DNA of 64,000 nt. Source: Pseudarthrobacter raffinosi (GTDB lineage Bacteria > Actinomycetota > Actinomycetes > Actinomycetales > Micrococcaceae). Below are positions 54,720-63,215 of this stretch, piece by piece (the first letter of the stretch is position 1; each line of letters opens with the position of its first letter). The stretch is from assembly GCF_023913735.1 (NCBI RefSeq), contig NZ_JAMXBH010000012.1, positions 106,737 through 170,736 of the forward strand. The letters are read 5' to 3'. The notes under the pieces were generated by a model. It made no database searches and had not been told where the DNA came from. It saw nothing but the letters and a program-made list of their open reading frames with translations. Position numbers and translations under genes: made by a program.

Positions 54720-57191
54720 GTGACCACAGCACCCGAAGCTGACTTTGTCCGGCATTGGTCGCCGTCACCCGGGCTTGTTTTCCTGGGACCGGTTGAGGGG
54801 TCTGGTCTCAAGGACCGCAGCTACCTGCTGCAGCGCGGAGACGGGCAGATTGTCCAGCTGTCGGAGCTTCTCCAGCTGGTCATGGCCACCGTCTCGCCGG
54901 AGAAATCCGCTGATGAGCTGGCGCGCGATGTCAGCGACGCCTACGGCCGCGAACTCGGTGTGAGCGGACTCCTCCACCTCATCGACACCAGGCTGGCGCC
55001 GATGGGCCTCGTTCACGACGCCGATGCGAACTTAGCCGAGGCCGGGCCGCCGCCGCGGGCAAACCCGTTGCTGGCCCTGCGGCTGAGGGGAACGCTGCTG
55101 CCGGAAAAGGCAGTCAACACGCTAGCCCTGATCCTGGCCCCGCTGTATTGGAGTCCGGTGGTGGCCACCGTCCTGGTCGGGCTGGCCGCCGTCGACATCC
55201 TGGTGCTGGCCAGGGGCGACTTCCTGGCTTCCCTGGCGCAGGTACTTCTCACGCCGGCGCTGCTCCTTGGCATCTTCGCGATGCTGACGGCGGGAGCCGT
55301 GATCCACGAACTGGGGCATGCCACCGCGTGCCGGTACGGCGGCGCCAGGCCGGGAGTGATCGGCGTCGGCGTCTATCTGGTCTTCCCGGCATTCTTCACC
55401 AACGTCACCGACTCCTACCGATTGGGCCGGGCGGGCAGGATCCGCACCGACCTTGGCGGGCTGTACTTCAACTGCCTGTGCCTGATCGGCCTGGGCGGCG
55501 CCTACCTGCTGACAGGGCAGGGCTTTTTCCTGCTGGCGGCGGCACTGATGCATTTCGAGATGATCCAGCAGCTGGTGCCGACGCTGCGCTTCGACGGCTA
55601 CTTCGTCCTGGCCGACATCGCCGGTGTCCCCGACTTGTTCAACCGAATCCGCCCGGTTCTGCTCAGCCTCATTCCCGGACGCGCGGTGGATCCGCGGGTT
55701 GCCGAGCTCCGGACGTTCGCGCGCCGCATCGTCACCATCTGGGTAGTCACGGTGGTGCCGCTCCTGTGCCTGGCGCTGGGCTGGATGTTGCTGAACCTCC
55801 CCATGATCATCGAGCAGACCGCTAACGCCATCCGGCAGCACGCGGGGCTCGCCAGCGAGGCCATCGCCGCCGGCGACCCGGCGGCCGCTGCGCTCTCCAT
55901 CCTGTCCATCCTGATGCTGTCGCTGCCGGTGATCGGCCTGGCCATTCTGCTGTACCGGTTGCTGTCGGTCCTCCTCGACCTGCTTGGCCGCCTCGGCAGG
56001 CGCCTGTGGCGAATGGCGGCGGAGCCGGAGTCCGTCGTGCCACGGCACCTCCGGGCAGTGAAGCCGCAGACAGTGAAGCCATTACAGATGGGGCAGCCGT
56101 TACAGATAGGGAAGCCACTACAGAAAGGAAGGTCCGCCATGGCTATCGCAGTCCCTCCCGCGGCCATGCCCGACGAGGTCCCCCCGGCGCCATTGCGTGC
56201 TCCCGCCCATTTTCAAGCCCGCGCGGCCCTCCCGGCCGCAGCCATTCCCGACGACGTTCCCACCCTCCAGGATTTCCTCGCCGACAGGCCCACCCAGCCC
56301 GCCCCGCCGCTCGCCGAATTGGGCTGGCAGGGCGCTGTCCGGCGGCTCAGCCGCAATTCCCTGAGCCTCGGTCCCGGCAGGCGGGAACTCGCCCACCTGG
56401 ACGCCGTCGAAGAGGTTCAGCGGCGCCTGGACGGCCCCCGGACCGTCGTCGTGGTTAACCCCAAGGGCGGCGCCCACAAGACCACGGCAACCCTGCTTCT
56501 GGCCGCGACGCTGGGCATCCAGCGCGGCGGGTACACGCTTGCCTGGGACAACAATGAAACGCGCGGAACCATGGGGTGGCGGGCGCCTCTGGCCGGGCAC
56601 GCCGGCACTGCCGTTGACCTGATGCGGGAAGTGGACCGCTTCGAAGACCCTGTCCTTGGCCGGATCGGGGACCTGGACCGCTATGTGCGCTACCAGGGAT
56701 CCTCGCAGTTTGATGTGCTGGCCTCGGACGAGGACGCGGCCGGGGCCGCCACCATCGGCAGCCGTGAATTCGACCGGCTGCACTCGGCGCTGCGCCGCTT
56801 CTACCGGATCATCATGGTGGACACCGGCAACAACATGCGGTCCTCGAACTGGGAAGCCGCTGTGGCGGCGGCGGACGAGTTGGTCATCGTTTCCACGGTC
56901 CGCGAAGACACGGTGGCCAGTGCGGTCTGGCTCGTGGACGGGCTGCGTGAACGCGGCTACCAGGACAAAGTCAGCAACGCCGTAACCCTGCTGGCCGCGC
57001 CGTCACTGCACACCGATCTGCAGCTTCATGACAGGACCCGGACCCACTTCGAGACGCTGACAAGGGAAGTCCTCGACGTTCCCCATGACAAGTCCCTCGT
57101 CTCCGGCGGGCCGCTCAACTACCAGGCGCTGATGCCGGCCACCCGCGAGGCCTGGTTGCGTGCCTCGGCTGCGGTGATGCGGGGCCTATGA
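54720..57191 (+). CDS. RRE/PqqD-like + M50 metalloprotease + EspI/MinD-like ATPase fusion
   Basis: GTG 54720 (GGTGGGG just upstream) gives 823 aa; GTG 54711 is possible. Residues ~25-105 resemble a PqqD/RiPP-recognition fold (SYLLQRGDGQIVQLSELL... LLHLIDTRLAPMGLV). Residues ~115-440 are a polytopic M50 protease with HELGH at 196-200 and third ligand Asp292 in PTLRFDGYFVLAD. A repeat linker follows (~448-473), then a Pro-rich spacer. From ~525 is an EspI/MinD-like ATPase: WQGAVRRLSRNSLSLGPG, then PKGGAHKTT with signature Lys582 and Walker Lys587, and IIMVDTGNN. No ESX genes are nearby. It probably binds the peptides by the first domain, and cuts or moves them at the membrane. Confidence 0.82.
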   Translation: MTTAPEADFVRHWSPSPGLVFLGPVEGSGLKDRSYLLQRGDGQIVQLSELLQLVMATVSPEKSADELARDVSDAYGRELGVSGLLHLIDTRLAPMGLVHDADANLAEAGPPPRANPLLALRLRGTLLPEKAVNTLALILAPLYWSPVVATVLVGLAAVDILVLARGDFLASLAQVLLTPALLLGIFAMLTAGAVIHELGHATACRYGGARPGVIGVGVYLVFPAFFTNVTDSYRLGRAGRIRTDLGGLYFNCLCLIGLGGAYLLTGQGFFLLAAALMHFEMIQQLVPTLRFDGYFVLADIAGVPDLFNRIRPVLLSLIPGRAVDPRVAELRTFARRIVTIWVVTVVPLLCLALGWMLLNLPMIIEQTANAIRQHAGLASEAIAAGDPAAAALSILSILMLSLPVIGLAILLYRLLSVLLDLLGRLGRRLWRMAAEPESVVPRHLRAVKPQTVKPLQMGQPLQIGKPLQKGRSAMAIAVPPAAMPDEVPPAPLRAPAHFQARAALPAAAIPDDVPTLQDFLADRPTQPAPPLAELGWQGAVRRLSRNSLSLGPGRRELAHLDAVEEVQRRLDGPRTVVVVNPKGGAHKTTATLLLAATLGIQRGGYTLAWDNNETRGTMGWRAPLAGHAGTAVDLMREVDRFEDPVLGRIGDLDRYVRYQGSSQFDVLASDEDAAGAATIGSREFDRLHSALRRFYRIIMVDTGNNMRSSNWEAAVAAADELVIVSTVREDTVASAVWLVDGLRERGYQDKVSNAVTLLAAPSLHTDLQLHDRTRTHFETLTREVLDVPHDKSLVSGGPLNYQALMPATREAWLRASAAVMRGL
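56077..56141 (+). promoter_or_regulatory. Three 18-bp repeats ending in an internal RBS and in-frame ATG
   Basis: Units AGCCATTACAGATGGGGC, AGCCGTTACAGATAGGGA and AGCCACTACAGAAAGGAA run from 56077 to 56130. The last supplies AAAGGAAGG (56124-56132), six bases before ATG 56139, which is in frame with the large gene (Met474). A separate 350-aa ATPase could be made from here. Confidence 0.65.
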
Positions 57192-57221
57192 GCCGCACCC
57201 CGTAGGTGGGAAACTGGCGGC

Positions 57222-57755
57222 ATGCGGATCATCATCCTCCAAGGCGATATCACCACACGCACGGTTGACGCGATCGTGAACGCGGCCAACTCCAGTTTGC
57301 TGGGCGGTGGCGGTGTGGACGGGGCCATCCACCGGGCCGCCGGGCCGGAACTGCTGGCCGCCTGCCGCGAACTGCGCGAAACGGACCTGCCGCACGGGCT
57401 GGCGCCCGGAGCGGCCGTCGCCACTCCTGGATTCCGTCTGCCGGCACGCTGGGTAATCCACACTGTTGGGCCCAACCGGCACGTGGGGCAGACCAACCCG
57501 GCGCTACTGGTTTCGTGCTTCAGCGAAAGCCTGCGGCTGGCGGACTCGCTGGGTGCGGCTTCCATCGCAGTCCCGGCGGTGGGCGGGGGAGTGTACGGCT
57601 GGCACGGGCGCCAGGTGGCGGAGGCCGCGTACGACGCCGTCACAGGGTTTGGTGCCTCACTTCCGGCCAGCGCGCTCGAGTTGGCGGAGTTTGTGCTGTT
57701 CAGCCCCGAGATGGAGCAGGCCTTCAAGACGGTGTTCGATCAGCGCGGTGTTTGA
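57222..57755 (+). CDS. Macro-domain ADP-ribose/O-acetyl-ADP-ribose hydrolase
   Basis: The 177-aa single macro domain starts IIILQGDITTRTVDAIVNAANSSLLGGGGVDGAIHRAAG, with the ADP-ribose-binding NAANSSLLGGGGVDGAIH loop, then IAVPAVGGGVYGWHG. This is the YmdB/MacroD type that removes ADP-ribose or deacetylates O-acetyl-ADP-ribose. It begins 30 bases after the fusion gene and may share its transcript, though macro genes are common and this may be chance. Confidence 0.92.
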   Translation: MRIIILQGDITTRTVDAIVNAANSSLLGGGGVDGAIHRAAGPELLAACRELRETDLPHGLAPGAAVATPGFRLPARWVIHTVGPNRHVGQTNPALLVSCFSESLRLADSLGAASIAVPAVGGGVYGWHGRQVAEAAYDAVTGFGASLPASALELAEFVLFSPEMEQAFKTVFDQRGV

Positions 57756-58750
57756 GTAGCCTTGCTGAGGTGGAGCCCGCTGCGGTACTCCACGGGCTTT
57801 TTGCTGATGGGGTCGACAAAGCGGATGCCGCGGGCCAGAAGCTGCAGCGGCTTGGAGTAGTCGTCCGGGGCCTTGTCGAGCAGATCGGGGTAAAACGCGT
57901 CATTCACGATTCCCAGCCCCAGCGAGGCCATGTGGACCCTGAGCTGGTGCGTTTTTCCGGAGTGCGGCTCCAGTCGGTACCGCGCCAGGCGGGCGGAGTG
58001 GGTTTCGGCGAGGTTGGTGCCAGCCGCAGGGGTGCCAGGCGCGCGTGTGCCAGCGGCACCTGCTGAAGTGCCGCCGTCGAACGTTTCAAGCCGTTCGATC
58101 CGGGTCTCCGCGTTCGGCTCGCCGTCGATCACTTCGGCCAGCAGGTAGCTGCGCGACTTGGTCATCCGGTTCCGGACCACCACGGGGAAGTCGACGGCGG
58201 GGTGTCCGGCGGCGGGCTCCGCGGCGGAGACGCACTCGTATTCCTTCTGCACCTGCCGCTTCTCGAAGAGCACCTGGTAATTTCCGCGGGTTTCGGGGTT
58301 GGTGGACAGCAGCAGCACGCCGGCGGTCATCCGGTCCAGGCGGTGCATGGGGATCAGGTCCGGCAGGTTGAGCTGGTTCCGGAGCCGGACCAGGGCCGAT
58401 TCCTGGATGTAGGTACCGCCGGGGGTGGTGGGCAGGAAGTGCGGCTTGTCCACCACGAGGAGGTGGTCGTCCTGGTGCAGGATGCTGATTTCCACCGGGA
58501 TGCGGGTCTCCGGCGGCAATGAGCGGTAGTACCAGATGAAGGTGTGGTCCTCGAGCCTGGTGGCCCGGTCCAGGGCGACGCCGCCCTCGCCCACGATCTC
58601 GCCGGCGTCGAACCTGTCCTCGATGCCCTGCGGATCGATGTGGCCCCACCGGTGCATCATGTAGTCCATCGCGGTGGTCCACGGCCCCTCGTCCGGCAGG
58701 CGCAGGCGGGTGGCGTTGACGCCTTCGCGCACGGGGAGGGGGGATTGCAT
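57740..58750 (-). CDS. RluA-family pseudouridine synthase
   Basis: ATG 58750 gives 336 aa (GTG 58753 possible). The catalytic motif is IPMHRLDRMTAGVLLLS, with the Asp in HRLDR, followed by YQVLFEKRQVQKEYECV and HSGKTHQLRVHMASLGLGIVNDAFYP. It converts uridine to pseudouridine in rRNA or tRNA. It lacks an S4 domain. The site cannot be named. It converges with and slightly overlaps the macro gene. Confidence 0.92.
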   Translation of the reverse strand: MQSPLPVREGVNATRLRLPDEGPWTTAMDYMMHRWGHIDPQGIEDRFDAGEIVGEGGVALDRATRLEDHTFIWYYRSLPPETRIPVEISILHQDDHLLVVDKPHFLPTTPGGTYIQESALVRLRNQLNLPDLIPMHRLDRMTAGVLLLSTNPETRGNYQVLFEKRQVQKEYECVSAAEPAAGHPAVDFPVVVRNRMTKSRSYLLAEVIDGEPNAETRIERLETFDGGTSAGAAGTRAPGTPAAGTNLAETHSARLARYRLEPHSGKTHQLRVHMASLGLGIVNDAFYPDLLDKAPDDYSKPLQLLARGIRFVDPISKKPVEYRSGLHLSKATQTPR

Positions 58751-58815
58751 CACCGGTCCATTCTACTTTGCCGGGTCCCTTGGCCCCGCCCCGAGCCCGC
58801 CCCAGCCCGCGCCCG

Positions 58816-58878
58816 TTTAGACGGTTCCCTGCGCACTCGATGGTTGGACCCATCGATCGGGCAGGGAACCATCGAATC
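58816..58878. repeat. Intergenic hairpin, family C copy 2
   Basis: GACGGTTCCCTGC and GCAGGGAACCATC form the outer stem, with CGATGG/CCATCG inside. The sequence is shared with 32653-32714. It lies upstream of the RluA gene and of the divergent ArsR promoter. Confidence 0.7.
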
Positions 58879-58900
58879 GGAGTGTTCCCGGCGACCCTGA

Positions 58901-58951
58901 CAACCGACGGTAAAAAAGTTCTTGACAATAAAAGTTGTCGGTTGGCAAGAT
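58901..58951 (+). promoter_or_regulatory. ArsR promoter and operator, probably leaderless
   Basis: TTGACA (58922-58927) and CAAGAT (58946-58951) are 18 bases apart. The ATG of the ArsR gene is only six bases after the -10, so the transcript would begin at or next to the start codon. CAACCGAC (58901-58908) and GTCGGTTG (58937-58944) flank the -35 as an inverted repeat. Confidence 0.65.
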
Positions 58952-58957
58952 GGACGC

Positions 58958-59627
<670 letters not shown>

Positions 59628-59635
<8 letters not shown>

Positions 59636-60320
59636 CAACCGTGAATTTGAGATCGTGTACGACACCGAACTGCCCGGCACGCCCGAGCGTGTCTGGGAAG
59701 CCGTGACAAGTGGAACGCCGGCGTGGATGTTCCCCACGGACCAGTGGCCGGACGTCAAGACCGTGCAGGAGCATCCCACGCATCTCGTCTCCCGGATGGA
59801 CGGCCCGGATGGCTGGTTCAACCAGCTGGAGCACGTGCTGGAACCGCTCGACGGCGGCCGCGCCCGGCTGCACTATGTCCACAGCGGGATCTTCGCCGAC
59901 CAATGGGACGAGCAGTACGACGGCGCCAGCAAGCACACGGCGTTCTACCTGCACACGCTGGGCCAGTACCTGCAGTACTTCGACGGCAAGCCGGCGGTAT
60001 TTACGGACATCCAGTCTCCGACAGCGTCGCAGACCCCGGACGGTTTCGACCGCCTGAAGAAAGCTATGGGCGTGGATTCTGCGGCGCGGGGTTCCGCCGT
60101 TGAGCTGGAGCTCGACGGCGTGGGGCGGCTGTCCGGGGAAGTGGACTTCTCCAACGAGAACTTCCTGGGCCTGCGGACGTCGGATGCGATGTACCGGTTC
60201 TTCGGCCGCAACGCCTTCGGTGCTCCGGTGGGTATGACTGTGCACGACTTCAGCGGCAGTGGTGACTCTTCAGCGACCACCGAGGCCTGGAGCGGCTTCC
60301 TCGAAAAGGTCTACGCGTAG
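59628..60320 (+). CDS. SRPBCC/Aha1-like protein
   Basis: ATG 59628 overlaps the ArsR stop and gives 230 aa. It opens FEIVYDTELPGTPERVWEAVTSGTPAWMFP (START fold), then VSRMDGPDGWFNQLEHVLEPLDGGRARLHYVHSG, and a second similar half ending TEAWSGFLEKVYA. It is probably a hydrophobic-ligand-binding or chaperone-like protein regulated by the coupled ArsR protein. It is similar in plan to the protein at 34156. Confidence 0.85.
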
Positions 60321-60347
60321 GTTGGCCTGAGGCCGGCGCACGGTTAT

Positions 60348-60407
60348 CGACTCGCACATTATCTGGCGCACCGGGAAATCCACCTGCGTCAGATAATTTG
60401 CGCGTCG
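60348..60407. repeat. Intergenic hairpin
   Basis: CGACTCGCACATTATCTGGC (from 60348) pairs imperfectly with the arm ending at 60407 (GTCAGATAATTTGCGCGTCG). It lies between the convergent SRPBCC and TetR genes and may serve as a two-way terminator. Confidence 0.6.
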
Positions 60408-60442
60408 CGGGCGGATCGGCGCGTCGGGAAAGTCCGGTCGCG

Positions 60443-61027
60443 TCAGGCGGCCCAGCCGCGGGCGACCGCGTCGAGGGAGGCGCTGTAGGCCGCGGCCCAG
60501 TCTGCGTCCGGCGGGCCCACCTGGGCCAGTTCCAGGCTTACAAGGCCGTGGACCTGCCCCCAGATTGCGACGGCGACCATTTCCGCCGGTGCCTGCAGCA
60601 CGGTGCCGGCAGACTGGGCGGAGGCCACTGCTTCCATTAGGGGCTCCATGGCATCGGCGGCAGCATCGGGGCTGGGCTGGCAATCGACGTAGGCGGCCAG
60701 TGCGCCGCCGAACATCAGCCGGTAGAGTGCCCGATGCTCCAGCGCCCAGGTCCGGTAGGCCGCGCCGAGTCCCCGAAGCCCGCCCGGGGCCGCGGCCACC
60801 TGTGAGTCGCGGAAGGACCGGAACCCGTCGTCCACGACGGCCGTCAGGAGCTGGGATTTTCCGCCGAACAGCGAGTAGACGGCCGTGGTGGACGTGCCGG
60901 CGGCCGCTGCCACATCCCGCAGATTGACGCGTGCGGGACCGTCGTGGTCCATCAGGTCAGCCGTGACGGCCAGAAGGCCCTGCCTGAGGGAATCGTTATG
61001 CACTACGGGTCTTGCCACAGAGTCCAT
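60443..61027 (-). CDS. TetR-family regulator
   Basis: ATG 61027 gives 194 aa; a longer upstream frame would run through the operator and is rejected. The DNA-binding domain is VNLRDVAAAAGTSTTAVYSLFGGKSQLLTAVVDDGF (about residues 33-68), followed by a TetR_C-type ligand domain. It is divergent from the DUF4188 gene across four matching half-sites, so it likely represses both itself and that gene. Confidence 0.9.
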   Translation of the reverse strand: MDSVARPVVHNDSLRQGLLAVTADLMDHDGPARVNLRDVAAAAGTSTTAVYSLFGGKSQLLTAVVDDGFRSFRDSQVAAAPGGLRGLGAAYRTWALEHRALYRLMFGGALAAYVDCQPSPDAAADAMEPLMEAVASAQSAGTVLQAPAEMVAVAIWGQVHGLVSLELAQVGPPDADWAAAYSASLDAVARGWAA

Positions 61028-61028
61028 T

Positions 61029-61077
61029 GTTTCATAACCTTGTTTCGTAACGGTGTTATGAAACAAGGTTATGAAAC
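61029..61077. promoter_or_regulatory. Four-half-site TetR operator
   Basis: GTTTCATAAC (61029-61038), GTTTCGTAAC (61042-61051), GTTATGAAAC (61055-61064) and GTTATGAAAC (61068-61077) form nested inverted repeats at 13-base steps, suiting two TetR dimers bound side by side. They lie between the divergent TetR and DUF4188 starts. Confidence 0.8.
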
Positions 61078-61097
61078 CGCGAACCGAAGGAGTTCCC

Positions 61098-61601
61098 ATG
61101 GCGCAGAGGGTATTTCCGGGCCGGTACACCGCTGACCCGGGCCGCGAATCGGTGACGGTCTTCCTGATCGGCATGCGGGCGAACCGATGGTGGAAGGTCG
61201 GGACCGTCGGCAAGGTGGCTGCCGCCATGCCGCGGATGCTCCAGCACCTGGCCGCCGACCCCGCGGCAGGAATGCTCGGCTGTGAGCAGTGGTTCGGGCG
61301 CACCACCATCCTGCTCAGCTACTGGGAGAGCCCCGAGCACCTGCGGAAGTTCGCCGCGGACCGGGAGTCCCCGCACCTGGAACCGTGGCGACGATTCATG
61401 AAGGAACTCTCCGGGACCGGCGACGTCGGCGTGTGGCATGAGACGTACCAGGTGCCGGCCGGCGGGATCGAGGTTGTCTACAACGGGATGCCGGAGTTTG
61501 GGCTGGCCAAGGCTACGGCTCATGTCCCGGTCGGGGCCGGGACCAATACGGCCAAGCAGCGGATGGGCCGGGCCGCAGGCCGCGGTGCCGGCGGCAGCTG
61601 A
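61098..61601 (+). CDS. DUF4188-type protein
   Basis: ATG 61098 follows AAGGAG and gives 167 aa. Family segments are VFPGRYTADPGRESVTVFLIGMRANRWWKVG, GCEQWFGRTTILLSYWESPEHLRKFA and WHETYQVPAGGIEVVYNGMPEFGLAKATAHVP. The fold resembles a dimeric alpha/beta barrel, as in aldoxime dehydratase-like or ABM proteins. It is probably inducible by whatever the divergent TetR senses. Enzymatic activity is unknown. Confidence 0.85.
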   Translation: MAQRVFPGRYTADPGRESVTVFLIGMRANRWWKVGTVGKVAAAMPRMLQHLAADPAAGMLGCEQWFGRTTILLSYWESPEHLRKFAADRESPHLEPWRRFMKELSGTGDVGVWHETYQVPAGGIEVVYNGMPEFGLAKATAHVPVGAGTNTAKQRMGRAAGRGAGGS

Positions 61602-61618
61602 TCCCGAAATCCCACGCC

Positions 61619-63154
61619 TCACGCGATAGCCAGGGCCGGCGCGTTCTTCAGGGACCGGCGGAGCTGCGGGGCGGCATCGAGCCGGTCCTGGGCTGAGCGC
61701 AGGGCCAGGACGGCGGTCTCCAGCTGGTCCGGCGGCAGGGTGAAAGGTACCCGGAGGTAGCGTTCGAACGCGCCGCCGATGCCAAACCGCGGCCCGGCGG
61801 CCAGCCGGATACCAAAGTCCGGGGCGATCATGGTCAGCGCCGTGCTGACCGGTGCTGGCAGCCTGGACCAGACGGACAGTCCGCCGGCCGGGCGTGCCGT
61901 TTCCCACTCTGGGAGGTGTCCGGCAAGGAGTTCCAAAAGTGCGGCGCGGTTGTCCCGGAGGGCGCTGAGCCGTGCGGGAAGCGGCTCGTCGAGGGCGCGG
62001 ACCAGGTGGGCGGCCGCCAACTGTTCCATAAGCGGTCCGCCCAGATCCAAGGACGTCCGTGCCGCCGCAAAGCGCTGGATCATGGCTTCGGAGGCGCGGA
62101 TCCAGCCTGTCCGAAGTCCGGCCCAGTGGGATTTGCTGAGCGAGCCGATGGTGACCACGGCGGGACTGAAGGCTGCCACTGGGCTGGTTTCGACGCCGTC
62201 GAGGTTCAGCTCGCGGAGGGTCTCGTCCACCACCAGGACCGTCCCGGCAGCGACGGCCGCCCGGACCAGCTGGCGGCGCTGGACATCGGGCATCAGCTGC
62301 CCGGTTGGGTTGTGGAAGTCCGGCACGACGTACGCCATCCTGGGACGCTGCTGTGTCATGGCGGCCTGCAGGGCGTGCATGTCCCACGCCAGGGCGGGAC
62401 CGCCGTCGGCCCTGTCACTGCCGGTGCCGTGGGCTGCGGTGAACGCCACCGGAATGGCCCGGCACCCGGCCGCGCGGATCGCATCCAGGGCATTTGGGTA
62501 GCTGGGGTGTTCCACCAGCACCCTGTCCTGCCGGCCCGCCAAGGCGCGGATGATGATGTTCAGGGCATGCTGCGCGCCCGAGGTCACCAGGATCTGCTCG
62601 GCAGTGGTCGGCACGCCGGCCGCCGTATAACGCGCCGCCACCGTCTCGCGCAGCGGGAGAAGGCCCATGGCGTCGTAGCCGAATCCCGGCAGCAGGGCGG
62701 GAAGTTCGGTGAGGGCTGCCGCGAACGCGCGATGCACCACCTCGCCGCTGGCAGGCAGCGACGCATAGGCGAGGTCAATCAGACCCTCCGGTGCCGCGAG
62801 CCCGGGAGACGTTGTTCCGGGCGTCCGCCCCGCGGTTGTAAGGCCCGGGTCCGTGAGCACCGTGGTACCCAACGCCGTCAGGCGCGGAATCCGGGTCCGG
62901 CCCCTGCTGCCCTGCCCGCTGCTGAGGAAACCCTGCTCGCGGAGGTGGCCGTAGGCGGCTGTCACGGTGGTGCGGCTGACGCCCAGCGCCTCAGACAGTG
63001 CCCGCTCGCTGGGCAGGGCCGTGTCCAGGGCCACCCGGCCGTCCAGGACCAGGAGACGGACGACGTCGGCCAGCTCGCGGTAGGCGGGAGCGGCGCCGAG
63101 GTTCCACTCGCACAGGAGACGGGCCAGCGCGGGCGGGTTCAGCGAAGGGGACAT
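61619..63154 (-). CDS. MocR-family regulator (YczR-like), GntR HTH + aminotransferase fold
   Basis: The 511-aa protein has a GntR winged helix at residues ~20-90 (LPSERALSEALGVSRTTVTAAYGHLREQGFLSSGQGSRG). A linker leads to a PLP type-I aminotransferase-like domain with ILVTSGAQHALNIIIRALAG, VVPDFHNPTGQLMP and the PLP lysine in TIGSLSKSHWAGLRTGWI. It is divergent from a YczE/YitT-like membrane gene, the pairing described for YczR regulators. Direct repeats between the two genes suit MocR binding. Confidence 0.9.
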   Translation of the reverse strand: MSPSLNPPALARLLCEWNLGAAPAYRELADVVRLLVLDGRVALDTALPSERALSEALGVSRTTVTAAYGHLREQGFLSSGQGSRGRTRIPRLTALGTTVLTDPGLTTAGRTPGTTSPGLAAPEGLIDLAYASLPASGEVVHRAFAAALTELPALLPGFGYDAMGLLPLRETVAARYTAAGVPTTAEQILVTSGAQHALNIIIRALAGRQDRVLVEHPSYPNALDAIRAAGCRAIPVAFTAAHGTGSDRADGGPALAWDMHALQAAMTQQRPRMAYVVPDFHNPTGQLMPDVQRRQLVRAAVAAGTVLVVDETLRELNLDGVETSPVAAFSPAVVTIGSLSKSHWAGLRTGWIRASEAMIQRFAAARTSLDLGGPLMEQLAAAHLVRALDEPLPARLSALRDNRAALLELLAGHLPEWETARPAGGLSVWSRLPAPVSTALTMIAPDFGIRLAAGPRFGIGGAFERYLRVPFTLPPDQLETAVLALRSAQDRLDAAPQLRRSLKNAPALAIA

Positions 63155-63155
63155 G

Positions 63156-63201
63156 ATGCCAGTATCTCAGACTGGCTATGTAATTCAATGCCAGATATCT
63201 G
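63156..63201. promoter_or_regulatory. MocR/YczR target site candidates
   Basis: ATGCCAG occurs at 63156-63162 and 63188-63194, a 32-base (three-turn) direct repeat. Each lies in a palindrome: GCCAGT-N7-ACTGGC (63158-63176) and CAGATATCTG (63192-63201). They fill the divergent region. Confidence 0.6.
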
Positions 63202-63215
63202 TCAGAGTGGTCGTC

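Noticed and set aside
54176..57191. Assignment of the peptide locus as a daptide cluster
   Set aside because: Daptide loci share an intramembrane protease but also need decarboxylase, aminotransferase and methyltransferase genes and Thr-ending peptides; none is present here.
54720..57191. Type VII (ESX) secretion component
   Set aside because: The ATPase part resembles EspI, but there are no WXG100, EccB/C/D or mycosin genes in the window.
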